In this document: one piece after another, positions 1-10,473 of the stretch
Layout: every line of letters begins with the position of its first letter
Numbering within the stretch: the first letter of the stretch is position 1
Assembly (NCBI GenBank): GCA_029850565.1
Contig: JARCRR010000122.1
Coordinates: forward strand, 1-35,976
Direction of reading: 5' to 3'
DNA length: 35,976 bases
Source of the DNA: Gallionella sp.
Lineage (GTDB): Bacteria; Pseudomonadota; Gammaproteobacteria; Burkholderiales; Gallionellaceae
Notes under the pieces: generated by a model
What the model was told of the DNA's origin: nothing
Seen by the model: the letters and a program-made list of their open reading frames with translations, nothing else
Databases searched by the model: none
Position numbers and translations under genes: made by a program

Positions 1-2
1 GC

Positions 3-242
3 GTGGAGGAAAAGGTTTCGCTGTCCGAGCGCTTCGGGTTGTGGATCTCGTTCTATCCGTTTACGCAGGAGGAATATCTGGCGGTGGCGGCGCATTGGCT
101 GGCGCATCATGGCTGGAAGCGGGGGCTCGCTGATGAGGTGCGCACGGCGGCGTTGCAGTGGTCGTTGATGCGGGGGGCGCGGAGTGGCAGGGTGGCAGGA
201 CAATTTGCCAAGGATTGGTGCGGGCGACATGTCGCAAAATAA
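3..242 (+). CDS. C-terminal fragment of DUF815-type AAA ATPase (truncated by window start)
   Basis: ORF open at the left edge; '[28 protein letters not shown]' resembles the C-terminus of DUF815 ATPases. Confidence 0.7.
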   Translation: MEEKVSLSERFGLWISFYPFTQEEYLAVAAHWLAHHGWKRGLADEVRTAALQWSLMRGARSGRVAGQFAKDWCGRHVAK

Positions 243-1167
243 AGTTGTGGAAGTCTCTGCTGCAGTCCTGCAACGTCCCGACGGCTTTTTCCTCCTTGCC
301 CAACGTCCTGCCGGTAAAATCTGGGCGGGCTACTGGGAATTCCCCGGTGGCAAAGTCGAGCCGGGCGAGACGGCGCATCACGCCTTGGTGCGCGAGCTGC
401 GCGAAGAGCTGGGTATCGAAGTGCAAACCGCCTACCCGTGGCTTACGCGCGTGTTCACCTATCCGCACGCCGCGGTGCGCCTGAGTTTTTTTCGCGTGAT
501 GGAATGGAGTGGTGAATTGCATCCGCATGAAGGCCAGCAGTTCTTTTGGCAACAACCTGCCGAAGTTACCGTCAGCCCAATTCTCCCCGCCAATGCCCCT
601 ATCTTGCGCGCGCTGGAATTGCCAACTCTGTATGCCATCAGCAATGCCGCCGAACTCGGCGTAGAGCCGTTTCTGGCAAGCCTGCAAGCCAAGCTGGATG
701 GGGGCCTGCGGCTGGTGCAGTTGCGCGAAAAACATCTCTCTTGCGACGAATTGCGCGCGCTGGCACAGCGTGTAGTGGCGCTGGCTCACACGCACGGCGC
801 GAAGGTGTTGCTCAATGGCGACGTGGCATTGGCACATGAAGTTGGTGCAGATGGTGTGCAGTTGACCTCGACACAGCTTGCAGAGTTGTCGGAAAGACCT
901 GCGGTGGATTGGTGCGGTGCCTCGTGCCACAACGCAGAAGAGTTGCGACGTGCAGAAGCATTGGGGTGCGATTTCGCGCTGCTTTCACCGGTGCTGCCAA
1001 CGCAGTCTCATCCGGGTGCTGCGAATCTGGGGTGGGAAAGTTTTTCGACTATCGCTATTGGCTCGTCTATCCCGGTATATGCGCTGGGAGGTTTGAAGCC
1101 AGAGGATATACGAACGGCATGGCGATGCGGAGCGCACGGCATCGCCTTGTTGCGTCAGGCTTGGTGA
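229..1167 (+). CDS. Nudix hydrolase fused to a thiamine-phosphate-synthase/TenI-like domain
   Basis: Nudix box '[25 protein letters not shown]', then a TIM-barrel-like region with 'LVQLREK' and '[11 protein letters not shown]'. Start at the internal ATG 229 ([15 protein letters not shown]). Confidence 0.9.
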   Translation: MSQNKVVEVSAAVLQRPDGFFLLAQRPAGKIWAGYWEFPGGKVEPGETAHHALVRELREELGIEVQTAYPWLTRVFTYPHAAVRLSFFRVMEWSGELHPHEGQQFFWQQPAEVTVSPILPANAPILRALELPTLYAISNAAELGVEPFLASLQAKLDGGLRLVQLREKHLSCDELRALAQRVVALAHTHGAKVLLNGDVALAHEVGADGVQLTSTQLAELSERPAVDWCGASCHNAEELRRAEALGCDFALLSPVLPTQSHPGAANLGWESFSTIAIGSSIPVYALGGLKPEDIRTAWRCGAHGIALLRQAW

Positions 1168-1340
1168 TTCGCTTCGGGCAGGTCTTGCTCGCGTTGCTCG
1201 ACGCGATACTCTTCGTTCGCCCACTTGCCCAAATCGATCATCTTGCAACGTTCGCTGCAGAATGGGCGAAATCGATTCGTGGTGTCCCATTGGTGTTGTT
1301 TGCCGCATTGCGGACAAGAGACGACAGGTGGTTTGCTCAT
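1155..1340 (-). CDS. yacG: DNA gyrase inhibitor YacG (small zinc protein)
   Basis: '[41 protein letters not shown]': CPxCGK...FCSxRCKxIDLGxW signature. Confidence 0.93.
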   Translation of the reverse strand: MSKPPVVSCPQCGKQHQWDTTNRFRPFCSERCKMIDLGKWANEEYRVEQREQDLPEANHQA

Positions 1341-2095
1341 TGAGATGAACAGAAGGTTAGATTGAACTCAACGTCATGTTCATACAGCGAAGTCTTGGCG
1401 AGCAAGTTGGCAGCGACGAAGCGGATGTTGAGTGCGTATTTGTTGGCGCTGACTTCGGGGATGCAGGGGAGGGTTTCGTCTAAAGTTATCCTCAACATCT
1501 GAGCGACGCGGCCACCTTGCATTTGCTGGAAAGTGCCTTGGTGTGCGACGAAATGGTGGATCTTTCCACTTTCTCTCAAGAGTGTGAGTATGACTCGAAT
1601 CCCGTCGCGCAAAGGAAGCAAAGGGTCGATCCAGGAATTTAAATCAGCACGGCGCTGTGCTTCCGGTTGATGTTGCCAGTAGTGGTATGAAGGCAAATCG
1701 AACTCGCATACCCCGCCAGGTATACAAGCGCGTTGTTTGATTCCCATCAGCCATTCGTTGTCGCGCAGATGCTGTCCTATCTTGCCATTCATATTCAGCA
1801 AACCTGTGCTGTAACTTTCTATCTCGCCTAGTATCGAGTCCAATGCTTCTTCAGAGATTGCAGGATTGTTGTGTAGTGCGCTGAGCGCCTTCTTTTGGCG
1901 CTCAAGGTCTTGCAACAGTTCGGATTTCAGATCGGCACGGCTGGCAACTTCGAGTATCTCGAATAAGACGCCGAGTGCAGCATGATGATCGGCACTTTCA
2001 GAGCTGGAGACAAAGCGCGAGACGCGCAGAAATAGATCCTCCAGACGCAGCATGGTGCGCACTCGTTCATTCAGAGGAAACTCGTAACTGATCAC
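1337..2095 (-). CDS. zapD: Cell division protein ZapD
   Basis: '[25 protein letters not shown]' N-terminus and the neighbourhood coaE-zapD-yacG. Confidence 0.93.
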   Translation of the reverse strand: MISYEFPLNERVRTMLRLEDLFLRVSRFVSSSESADHHAALGVLFEILEVASRADLKSELLQDLERQKKALSALHNNPAISEEALDSILGEIESYSTGLLNMNGKIGQHLRDNEWLMGIKQRACIPGGVCEFDLPSYHYWQHQPEAQRRADLNSWIDPLLPLRDGIRVILTLLRESGKIHHFVAHQGTFQQMQGGRVAQMLRITLDETLPCIPEVSANKYALNIRFVAANLLAKTSLYEHDVEFNLTFCSSQ

Positions 2096-2169
2096 ATCCG
2101 CCTAGTGGGAAATATTGGAATTATTGGGTGCGAAAGATATAGGCAGTACCTCATATCGTCAATTGTTTT

Positions 2170-2766
2170 TCACAGACGAATCAACCGGCTGTGCAATTTT
2201 TCCACCTGTGCTCTCAAATCGCTGATATCGCCTTCGTTGCGTATGATCTCGTCGGCAAGCTGCAGGCGTTTCTCTCGCTTCATCTGCTGAGACATGATAG
2301 CTCGAACATCTGTTTCTTTGAGCCCGCTACGCTGAGTGGTTCGCTCGATTTGTTGCTGCTCGGAACAATCGACGACGATCACAGTATTTAGCCAATCGCG
2401 GTAGCGACTGCTTTCGAACAGCAAAGGGACGATGACAAGCGTGTAGGGCGCGTCGCTTGGCGAGGTGGCTGCTGCTTCGGTTTGCGCGAGGATGAGCGGA
2501 TGCAGTATGGCTTCCAAGCGGCGCTTTGCCTCCACGTCGGCGAAAATCAGTTCGCGCATCTTGGTCCGGTCCAGCGCGCCCTCTCCATTGATGAAAAGAG
2601 CGCCAAATGCTTTTCCTATAGGAGCTATTGCCGCACCGTTGGGTTGTGTGAGCTGATGTGAGATCAGATCGGTATCGACGATGCGCGCCCCCAGATCGGC
2701 AAACAACTGCGCGACAGTGCTTTTGCCGCTGCCTATCCCGCCTGTCAATCCATGGCAAAGACTCAC
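2170..2766 (-). CDS. coaE: Dephospho-CoA kinase
   Basis: P-loop 'GLTGGIGSGKSTVAQLFADLGARIVDTDLISHQL'; ATGA-type overlap with the upstream pilD stop. Confidence 0.95.
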   Translation of the reverse strand: MSLCHGLTGGIGSGKSTVAQLFADLGARIVDTDLISHQLTQPNGAAIAPIGKAFGALFINGEGALDRTKMRELIFADVEAKRRLEAILHPLILAQTEAAATSPSDAPYTLVIVPLLFESSRYRDWLNTVIVVDCSEQQQIERTTQRSGLKETDVRAIMSQQMKREKRLQLADEIIRNEGDISDLRAQVEKLHSRLIRL

Positions 2767-3626
2767 GGTACGGCGAGGAGTTGCAGATAACTTTGTGTCA
2801 AAGCCTGTCCCCAGAACAGGGCGATCAATCCACCGCCTGCAAGGTAGGGGCCGAAAGGGATGGGTATGTTACGTCCATGCTTGGTGAGCAGAATCAGCGT
2901 GATGCCGACCACCGCTCCGACTAGCGAGGAAAGGAGGATGACGAGTGGCAGCATCGTCCATCCCAGCCAAGCGCCGATTGCTGCGAGCAATTTGAAGTCG
3001 CCGAAGCCCATGCCCTCTTTGCCAGTGGTCAATTTGAATAACCAATACACACTCCACAATACTAGATAACCCGCGACGGCGCCGATGAGTGCGTTAGGCA
3101 GTGTGGTGAGTGCGCCGTTGAGATTCAGTATCAGTCCCAGCCACAACAGAGGGAGGGTGATGCTGTCAGGCAGGAGTTGTGTATCAAAGTCGATGAAGGT
3201 GAGCGCGATGAGTGCCCACACAAAAAAGAGGACAGCCATGCCTGCCAGCCCGAAGCCAAAATGCCAAGCTGCATAAGCGCTCAATAGACCGCTGAGAGTC
3301 TCTACGATAGGGTAGCGCGGGGAGATGCGTGCGTCGCACCCTGCGCATTTTCCACGCAGGAACAGGTAGCTTACCACCGGTATATTCTCCAGTGCACTGA
3401 TGGCGTGCCCGCAGTGAGGGCACGCGGAACGCGGGACGATTAAATCGTAGGGGGGAGAGGGTGCGGGCGTCTGTCCGTTCAGTTCGGCGCATTGTGCATG
3501 CCATTCACGTTCCATCATCTTGGGCAGGCGGTGGATGACGACATTGAGAAAGCTGCCGACGATCAGACCGAGCAGGCCGGCACAACAAGCAAACATCAAC
3601 GGCGAAGATTGAAATAGGAGCAGCAT
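2763..3626 (-). CDS. pilD: Type IV prepilin peptidase / N-methyltransferase
   Basis: 'GSFLNVVIHRLP', Cys pairs 'CPHCGH...CAGCDA', 'FIDFDTQLLPD' and 'GFGDFKLLAAIGAWLG' aspartyl protease motifs. Start placed at 3626 (MLLLFQSS) because the 3662 ATG lies in a terminator hairpin. Confidence 0.93.
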   Translation of the reverse strand: MLLLFQSSPLMFACCAGLLGLIVGSFLNVVIHRLPKMMEREWHAQCAELNGQTPAPSPPYDLIVPRSACPHCGHAISALENIPVVSYLFLRGKCAGCDARISPRYPIVETLSGLLSAYAAWHFGFGLAGMAVLFFVWALIALTFIDFDTQLLPDSITLPLLWLGLILNLNGALTTLPNALIGAVAGYLVLWSVYWLFKLTTGKEGMGFGDFKLLAAIGAWLGWTMLPLVILLSSLVGAVVGITLILLTKHGRNIPIPFGPYLAGGGLIALFWGQALTQSYLQLLAVP

Positions 3627-3646
3627 CGCAGCAATATTAGACCTAT

Positions 3647-3672
3647 AAAAAAAGCGCGGCACATCGCCGCGC
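3647..3672 (-). terminator. Rho-independent terminator after pilC
   Basis: Minus strand reads GCGCGGC-GATGT-GCCGCGC followed by TTTTTTT (plus-strand 3647-3653 is a run of A). Confidence 0.85.
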
Positions 3673-3692
3673 CTGAAATCGTGAAATGATCG

Positions 3693-4907
3693 TTATACGA
3701 CCTGTCCCATTTTGAAGATGGGCAGATACATGGCAATCACCATGCCGCCGATGAGCGTTCCCAACACCACCATGATGATGGGTTCCATCAGGCTGGATAA
3801 AGCCTCTACTGCATCATCTACTTCAGCTTCATAAAAATCTGCAACTTTGGATAGCATGCTGTCGATGGAACCCGACTCCTCTCCGATGGCAACCATTTGC
3901 AATACCATGGGAGGGAAGACGTTGGAATTGACCATGGCTGTATTTAAACTGCTGCCGGATGTTACTTCACGTTGGATTTGCTTGGTTGCATCAAAATACA
4001 CCGCATTTCCAGCCGCGCCGGCAACAGAATCAAAAGCTTCCACAAGAGGAACACCTGCTGCGAACATGGTGGATAAAGTTCGTGCCCAGCGGGCGATAGT
4101 GGCAATACGAACCAGGCGTCCAAAAATGGGGAGCTTAAGCATCAGTTGGTCCATACGTCGTTGCATGGTCTTATTACGCTTCCACATATACATGAACCAA
4201 TATATGCCACCCCCTACGATACTGAAGATCGCCCACCACCATGTGACGAAGAAATCAGAGATTGCCATTACAACCAGCGTTGGGGCTGGCAGGTCGGCAC
4301 CGAAGCTGCTGAACAGCTCTTTGAATGCAGGAATCACGAAGATCATGATCACTGCGGTGATGACGAACGCAATGACAACAATGGAAATTGGATAGAACAA
4401 AGCAGATTTGATCTTGCTCTTGATGGCTTGGATCTTTTCCTTATAGGTCGCCAAACGATCCAGTAGGCTGTCCAGAATACCAGCAGCTTCACCCGCGCCA
4501 ATCAAGTTGCAAAAAAGATCGTCAAAATAAAGAGGAAACTTCCTGAACGCCTGTTCCAAGCTGCTACCTGTTTCGACATCGGTTTTGATATCCATCAGCA
4601 AGCGCGCTACGGCAGGATTCTCGTGCCCTTTTCCTACTATGTCGAAAGCCTGCAACAGAGGTACGCCGGATTTCAGCATGGTGGCTAGCTGTCGGGTGAA
4701 TAAAGTGACGTCTTTTTCTGTGACCTTACCGCTACCGGAGGCACTTTTTTTTATCTTTGTGACGGTGATGCCCTGACGCCGCAGATGTGCAGAAACGCTG
4801 GCCTCACCTGCACCCCTCATTTCGCCTTTGACGATTTTGCCGGTCTTGTCCTTACCTTCCCAGCTGTACTGGATATCTTTGACTTTCTCGGGTTTTGCGG
4901 TAGCCAT
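3693..4907 (-). CDS. pilC: Type II secretion/type IV pilus inner membrane protein PilC
   Basis: T2SF-like protein: 'VTLFTRQLATMLKSGVPLLQAFDIVGKG' and repeated 'ARTLSTMFAAGVPLVEAFDSVAGAAGN'. Start at ATG 4907 with an AGGTAA-like RBS. Confidence 0.95.
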   Translation of the reverse strand: MATAKPEKVKDIQYSWEGKDKTGKIVKGEMRGAGEASVSAHLRRQGITVTKIKKSASGSGKVTEKDVTLFTRQLATMLKSGVPLLQAFDIVGKGHENPAVARLLMDIKTDVETGSSLEQAFRKFPLYFDDLFCNLIGAGEAAGILDSLLDRLATYKEKIQAIKSKIKSALFYPISIVVIAFVITAVIMIFVIPAFKELFSSFGADLPAPTLVVMAISDFFVTWWWAIFSIVGGGIYWFMYMWKRNKTMQRRMDQLMLKLPIFGRLVRIATIARWARTLSTMFAAGVPLVEAFDSVAGAAGNAVYFDATKQIQREVTSGSSLNTAMVNSNVFPPMVLQMVAIGEESGSIDSMLSKVADFYEAEVDDAVEALSSLMEPIIMVVLGTLIGGMVIAMYLPIFKMGQVV

Positions 4908-4979
4908 CGTGTTACCTCGATCCAAGCGTTGTCATAGTGAAGGTTGGGTTCATTGTGAATACTCGCGTCAATGCGCTAG

Positions 4980-4985
4980 ATTATA
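4980..4985 (-). promoter_or_regulatory. Possible -10 element (TATAAT) upstream of pilC
   Basis: Perfect TATAAT on the minus strand about 70 bp upstream of pilC; no good -35 seen. Confidence 0.3.
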
Positions 4986-5027
4986 AAGGCCTTTTGCATG
5001 ATGCATGGCTTTGTGGGCTTTGTAAAG

Positions 5028-6317
5028 CTAGGACAAAGTGCTGTGTTTGTCTGGTCGGGCCGGGAATATCCGCGCGACTTTGACTGCCCTGTCCTGAGTC
5101 TGGATGATCTCGATTGCATAGTCTTCGATCTTGAGGCTGGTGCCTGGCTCTGGGATATCTTGCAGGTGCTCCAGAATCAGGCCATTCAAGGTTTTTGCTT
5201 CGCCTAAAGGGAGATGCAGGCCTAGCTTGCGATTCAGTTCGCGCAGGCTGCTGCTTCCTTCCAGCAACAAACTTCCATCGGAATGACGCAGATATTTTCC
5301 GGTCTGCGAAGGTGATTGTGTGGTGAAGTCGCCTACGATCTCTTCAAGGATGTTCTCCAGCGTCACTAGGCCGAGCAGCTCGCCATACTCATCCACGACC
5401 AATCCCATACGGGAATGACGTTCTTGGAATTGTTGTAACTGTTTCAAGAGCGGTGTGTCGGAAGGAATGAAATAAGGCTCCTGCAATATCTCACGCAACT
5501 GGGGGGCATCGATTGTTTCCTCTTGTAAAAGAGAAAGTACTCGCTTGATATGCAAGATGCCGATGATGTTACTCTGCGAATTGGCATAAACCGGCATCAA
5601 TGTATGGTGGCTAGTGGTGATTTGCTGGCGCAATTCGGCAGGATCGACATCGATATTGAGCGACTCGATCTGATTGCGAGGGATCATCACGTCGTTGACC
5701 GTGATGCGTTCCAAATCGACTAGGTTCAGCAACATCTTCTGATGTTTGCGCGGCAGGAAATGTTCGGCTTCCAGTACCAAGCCTCTTAGCTCTTCCAGCG
5801 TAACTTTTTGTTTGCTCTGATCGGTCTGAACCTTGATTCGTAGCAGCCACAAAAAACCTTTCACCACGGCCGTTGCAACAGAGACGACGGGGTGGAACAG
5901 GGTGATGAGTGGTGTCAGCAGATAGCTGGAAGGGAGGGCGACACGTTCAGGATGACTCGCCGCGATGATCTTCGGCATGATCTCGCTGAACACCAGCAAG
6001 ATAAAAGTGATGAGTAACGTTCCGAGCAGCAGTGCTAGTTCGCTAGCACCGAATAAACGTAGGATAAGGATGTTGGTCACTGCTGCTGCCGCTACGTTGA
6101 GCAGGGTGTTTCCAAACAAGATCGAACCCAGTAGTTTGTCTACCTTGGAGAGCAAGCGCCCAGTCAGCTTGGCGCTGCGACTACCTTTGCGGATCAGCAT
6201 ATTCAGGCGATAGCGATTGATCGCCATCATGCTGGTCTCGGCAGCAGAGAACCATGCGCCGAATAGCAATAGCAGCAAGAGGATTCCAAGCAGTGCGTTT
6301 AGGGAGAGGTCGTCCAA
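5028..6317 (-). CDS. CNNM/DUF21-CBS-CorC_HlyC domain protein (CorC/HlyC family transporter)
   Basis: N-terminal 'GAWFSAAETSMMAINRYRL' DUF21, CBS region 'VNDVMIPRNQIESLNID', C-terminal 'VVDEYGELLGLVTLENILEEIVGDF'. Confidence 0.93.
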   Translation of the reverse strand: MDDLSLNALLGILLLLLLFGAWFSAAETSMMAINRYRLNMLIRKGSRSAKLTGRLLSKVDKLLGSILFGNTLLNVAAAAVTNILILRLFGASELALLLGTLLITFILLVFSEIMPKIIAASHPERVALPSSYLLTPLITLFHPVVSVATAVVKGFLWLLRIKVQTDQSKQKVTLEELRGLVLEAEHFLPRKHQKMLLNLVDLERITVNDVMIPRNQIESLNIDVDPAELRQQITTSHHTLMPVYANSQSNIIGILHIKRVLSLLQEETIDAPQLREILQEPYFIPSDTPLLKQLQQFQERHSRMGLVVDEYGELLGLVTLENILEEIVGDFTTQSPSQTGKYLRHSDGSLLLEGSSSLRELNRKLGLHLPLGEAKTLNGLILEHLQDIPEPGTSLKIEDYAIEIIQTQDRAVKVARIFPARPDKHSTLS

Positions 6318-6372
6318 GTTCGATCAGTCGGTAAAGAGATGGCAGGGATGGTGTGCGACGAGCGATGGAGTG

Positions 6373-7158
6373 TCAAGCCGGCCGACGAAGGCTGTGCCGC
6401 ATCATCCAGATGCCGACTAACACCATGGGTAAGCTCAGCCACTGCCCCATGCTTACGCCGAAGGTCATCAAACCGAAGATGCCGTCATCGGGATTGCGGG
6501 CGAACTCGGCGATGAAGCGGAAGCTGCCGTAGCCGATGAGGAACAAGCCCGACACCGCGCCAATGGCACGAGGCTTGGACGAATACCACCAGAGCAAAAT
6601 GAAAAGTGCGACACCTTCCAGCGCGAACTCGTACAACTGCGAGGCATGGCGCGGCAGGCTGTCCACATGGGGGAAAATCATTCCCCAGGGCGCATCGGTG
6701 GGGCGCCCCCACAATTCACCGTTGATGAAATTGCCGATTCGTCCGAAAGCAAGTCCGGGCGGGACAAGTGGTGCGATGAAATCCATCAAAGCGAGCCATT
6801 GGATGTTGCGGCCGCGGGCAAATAAGGCCATCGCAATCAGTACGCCGAGGAAGCCACCGTGAAAAGACATACCGCCTTCCCATACTGCAACGATCTTCAG
6901 AGGATTCGAGAAGTAGTAACTGGGGTTGTAGAACAACACCTCGCCCAACCTTCCGCCCAACACCACACCAAGCACACCATAGAAAAGAAGGTCGTCGAGG
7001 AATTTCTCATCCCATCCGGCTCGATTCAATGTACGTAAACGCATCCTGCCTAGCCAGATGAAACAAGCGAAGGCCAACAGATACATCAAGCCATACCAGT
7101 GGATGCCGAAAGGGCCGAGGTGGATGGCGACGGGGTCGAATTGCGGGTGAACGAGCAT
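6373..7158 (-). CDS. lgt: Prolipoprotein diacylglyceryl transferase
   Basis: '[12 protein letters not shown]', '[15 protein letters not shown]', '[25 protein letters not shown]'. Start placed at ATG 7158 ([12 protein letters not shown]). Confidence 0.95.
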   Translation of the reverse strand: MLVHPQFDPVAIHLGPFGIHWYGLMYLLAFACFIWLGRMRLRTLNRAGWDEKFLDDLLFYGVLGVVLGGRLGEVLFYNPSYYFSNPLKIVAVWEGGMSFHGGFLGVLIAMALFARGRNIQWLALMDFIAPLVPPGLAFGRIGNFINGELWGRPTDAPWGMIFPHVDSLPRHASQLYEFALEGVALFILLWWYSSKPRAIGAVSGLFLIGYGSFRFIAEFARNPDDGIFGLMTFGVSMGQWLSLPMVLVGIWMMRHSLRRPA

Positions 7159-7213
7159 AGCCTCAGATGGGTTAGAATCAACGCTCCAATTATACGTTGC
7201 TTGAGAAAACATC

Positions 7214-9067
7214 ATGCCTCAATACCGATCCCATACCTCCACCCACGGCCGCAACATGGCTGGCGCGCGCTCTTTGTGGCGCGCGACCGGCATGAAAGAT
7301 GGCGACTTCGGCAAACCCATTATCGCCATCGCCAACTCCTTTACTCAATTCGTGCCCGGCCATGTTCACTTGAAGGACTTGGGGCAGATGGTGGCGCGCG
7401 AGATCGAGAAGGCAGGCGGCATCGCCAAAGAGTTCAACACCATCGCGGTGGATGACGGCATCGCCATGGGGCACGACGGTATGCTGTATTCGCTGCCTTC
7501 GCGTGACCTCATCGCCGACTCGGTGGAATACATGTGCAATGCTCACTGTGCCGATGCGCTGGTGTGTATCTCCAATTGCGACAAGATCACGCCGGGAATG
7601 TTGATGGCGGCGATGCGCTTGAACATCCCTGTGGTGTTCGTTTCGGGGGGGCCGATGGAAGCGGGCAAGGCAACCTTGCAAGGCAAAGTCGTCGGACTGG
7701 ATCTGGTTGATGCGATGGTGGCGGCGGCGGATAGTCGTGTGAGCGATGCGGATGTAGATGCCATCGAACGTTCCGCCTGCCCTACCTGTGGCTCATGCTC
7801 TGGTATGTTCACTGCGAACTCGATGAACTGCCTGACAGAGGCATTGGGTTTGTCACTGCCCGGCAACGGTTCGCTGGTGGCGACACATGCCGAGCGTAAG
7901 CAGTTGTTCTTGCGCGCTGGGCGCACCATCGTCGAGTTGTGCAAACGTTATTACGAACAAGATGATGCATCCGTGCTGCCGCGCAGCATCGCCACGTTTG
8001 ATGCTTTCGAGAACGCGATGACTTTGGACATCGCCATGGGCGGTTCGACCAATACCGTGTTGCACCTGTTGGCTATCGCACGCGAAGCGGGTGTGGATTT
8101 CACCATGAAGGACATGGATAGGTTGTCGCGTCACGTGCCGACCTTGTGCAAGGTCGCTCCGTCCTCTGAATATCACTTAGAAGATGTACATCGCGCGGGT
8201 GGTATCGCCGCTATCTTGGGTGAGTTGGATCGTGCAGGCCTGTTACATGGTGAAGTCGGTACCGTGCACAGCAAGACGATGCGCGAAGGTCTGAAGCAGT
8301 GGGACATCGCGCAAACGACTAACGAAGAAGCGAAGAAGTTCTTCCGTGCCGCTCCCGGCGGTATCGTTACCACCATCGCCTTCTCGCAATCCATGTTGTA
8401 CCCAGAACTGGATGCGGATAGAGCCAATGGTTGCATCCGTGATGCTGCCCACGCCTACTCGAAAGATGGTGGCTTAGCCGTGTTGCATGGCAACATCGCT
8501 CTAGATGGCTGCATCGTGAAGACGGCGGGTGTGGATGAGAGCATCTTGAAATTCGGCGGTCGTGCGCGCGTGTTCGAGAGTCAAGACGCGGCGACAGCAG
8601 GAATCCTTGCCGATCAGATTGTCTCGGGCGATGTCGTGGTGATCCGCTATGAAGGCCCGAAGGGCGGGCCCGGTATGCAGGAGATGTTGTATCCGACTTC
8701 GTATCTAAAATCCAAGGGATTGGGCAAAGCTTGCGCCTTGCTCACTGACGGACGTTTCTCGGGTGGTACATCGGGCTTGAGTATCGGTCACGTCTCACCG
8801 GAAGCGGCGAGCGGTGGTGCTATTGGCTTGGTGCAAGAAGGTGATCGCATCGAGATCGATATTCCGAATCGCAGCATCAATTTGGCCATCACCGATGCTG
8901 AGATGACCCAGCGTCGCGCTGCGATGGATGCGAAAGGCAAGCACGGCTGGAAGCCTGCTGCCGTTCGTCCGCGCAAGATATCCGCAGCACTGCGCGCTTA
9001 CGCAGCGATGGTCACTTCGGCAGATAAGGGTGCTGTACGTGACGTATCTCAGGTAGAAGGTAAGTAA
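7214..9067 (+). CDS. ilvD: Dihydroxy-acid dehydratase
   Basis: '[33 protein letters not shown]', '[26 protein letters not shown]'. Confidence 0.97.
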   Translation: MPQYRSHTSTHGRNMAGARSLWRATGMKDGDFGKPIIAIANSFTQFVPGHVHLKDLGQMVAREIEKAGGIAKEFNTIAVDDGIAMGHDGMLYSLPSRDLIADSVEYMCNAHCADALVCISNCDKITPGMLMAAMRLNIPVVFVSGGPMEAGKATLQGKVVGLDLVDAMVAAADSRVSDADVDAIERSACPTCGSCSGMFTANSMNCLTEALGLSLPGNGSLVATHAERKQLFLRAGRTIVELCKRYYEQDDASVLPRSIATFDAFENAMTLDIAMGGSTNTVLHLLAIAREAGVDFTMKDMDRLSRHVPTLCKVAPSSEYHLEDVHRAGGIAAILGELDRAGLLHGEVGTVHSKTMREGLKQWDIAQTTNEEAKKFFRAAPGGIVTTIAFSQSMLYPELDADRANGCIRDAAHAYSKDGGLAVLHGNIALDGCIVKTAGVDESILKFGGRARVFESQDAATAGILADQIVSGDVVVIRYEGPKGGPGMQEMLYPTSYLKSKGLGKACALLTDGRFSGGTSGLSIGHVSPEAASGGAIGLVQEGDRIEIDIPNRSINLAITDAEMTQRRAAMDAKGKHGWKPAAVRPRKISAALRAYAAMVTSADKGAVRDVSQVEGK

Positions 9068-9095
9068 CAATATCCGGCGGGAAGGAGGCAGTATC

Positions 9096-9713
9096 GTGAA
9101 GGCAATACTGGTAGCGAATCCCAAAGGTGGCAGCGGCAAGAGTACGCTTTCCACAAACATCGCCGGCTATCTCGCTTCACGCGGGAAGCGCGTTGCCATC
9201 CTCGATCTGGATCGTCAAAAATCGGCGACCCAATGGTTGGCGGGCCGCCCGCCGAGCTTGCCCAGCATCGAACTGATGCAATCCGACGTGGTGAGAGATT
9301 CGCCGCTCGAGTGGTTGGTGATCGACTCGCCAGCAGGACTGCACGGGAAGAACCTCGAACATGCCTTGAAGTTAGTACATCGCGTGATCGTTCCCATCGC
9401 ACCCTCGGCTTTCGATATCCAGGCAAGCCACGAGTTTCTGCAAGCGCTGCACCACGAAAAGATAGTGCGCAAGGGCAAGGTCTCCATCGGCGTGGTCGGC
9501 ATGCGTATGGACCCGCGTACCCGTGCAGCACTGACACTGGAACAATTCCTAAAAGGGCTGGATCTGCCTGTGCTGGCCTATTTGCGGGAGACTCAGGCCT
9601 ATGTCAACGCAGGCTTCGAAGGCAAGACGCTGTTCGACCTCCCTCCCTCCCTCGCCCAGCGTGAGTTGGAGCAATGGGTATATCTACTCAATTGGCTGGA
9701 ACATGCCGAATGA
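9096..9713 (+). CDS. ParA/MinD-family ATPase (orphan)
   Basis: Deviant Walker A 'NPKGGSGKSTLSTNIAGYLASRGKRVAILDLDRQKSATQWL'; GTG start with GGAGG upstream; no adjacent parB. Confidence 0.88.
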   Translation: MKAILVANPKGGSGKSTLSTNIAGYLASRGKRVAILDLDRQKSATQWLAGRPPSLPSIELMQSDVVRDSPLEWLVIDSPAGLHGKNLEHALKLVHRVIVPIAPSAFDIQASHEFLQALHHEKIVRKGKVSIGVVGMRMDPRTRAALTLEQFLKGLDLPVLAYLRETQAYVNAGFEGKTLFDLPPSLAQRELEQWVYLLNWLEHAE

Positions 9714-9748
9714 TCAAGCCGAACGCCTTTGATATTGGAGAAGTGGCC

Positions 9749-10336
9749 TTGAAAAAACTACTGATACTCGCGTGTCTGAGCGCATTGGTTGCGTGCCAAC
9801 GCGAAGAAGTGAATCAGGCAGTGGTGCTGCCCCAAGCTGCCTCTGCTGCGTCGGTCCCCCTTAAGCCCCCCGTTATCGCTAAAGTCATCGAGACGGCCAA
9901 GTCTGTGAAAACAACTGCTGGAGTATCCGTGGGTACACCTGCGCCGGTTGCATTAAACGTCGCTCCAGTTGCAACGCTGGCCGTGGCGGCCACAACCAGT
10001 GCCCAGACAGTACCGGAAAAGCTACTGCCAACTGCTCCTCCATCGGTAACGGTTGAGGCCAAAGCTCCTATAGTAATGTCGGATGCGGATGGCATCGCGC
10101 TGGCCAAGAAACGCAATTGTTTTGCCTGCCACATGGTTGACAAAAAAGTCGTCGGCCCGGCATGGAAGGACGTGGCTGTGAGATATCATGGCGATGCCGG
10201 TGCACAGGCGCGATTGGAAGCCAAGATCACCAAGGGCGGCAGTGGGGTATGGGGGAGTATGGCGATGCCCGCCCAGCCACAAGTCACAGCCGATGAGTGC
10301 ACCTTATTAGTCAGATTCATTCTCAATCTGAAATAA
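9749..10336 (+). CDS. Predicted lipoprotein c-type cytochrome with Ala/Pro/Val-rich linker
   Basis: TTG start (GTG 9743 also possible) after GGAG; lipobox 'LSALVACQ'; low-complexity linker; heme motif 'CFACH'. Confidence 0.8.
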   Translation: MKKLLILACLSALVACQREEVNQAVVLPQAASAASVPLKPPVIAKVIETAKSVKTTAGVSVGTPAPVALNVAPVATLAVAATTSAQTVPEKLLPTAPPSVTVEAKAPIVMSDADGIALAKKRNCFACHMVDKKVVGPAWKDVAVRYHGDAGAQARLEAKITKGGSGVWGSMAMPAQPQVTADECTLLVRFILNLK

Positions 10337-10385
10337 ACCGTCAACCAGTTTGGGCGCCTAGCGTTATTGGCACACCGCTTACTGT

Positions 10386-10413
10386 TTGCAATTCGTGCGG
10401 GGTTGTTTAGAAT
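10386..10413 (+). promoter_or_regulatory. Sigma70-like promoter for the downstream cytochrome c gene
   Basis: TTGCAA-N16-TAGAAT. Confidence 0.5.
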
Positions 10414-10473
10414 GCGGTCGGGGTCAATACTCCGCTCGTTGTGAATGAAATCAAACCTAGAAATGGAGAGAAC

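Noticed and set aside
61-930. 289-aa minus-strand ORF
   Set aside because: Antisense shadow of the Nudix-ThiE gene; no domain signature.
7159-7215. Apparent lgt/ilvD start overlap
   Set aside because: Produced by an N-terminal extension of the lgt ORF; the ATG at 7158 gives the normal Lgt N-terminus and leaves a divergent promoter region.
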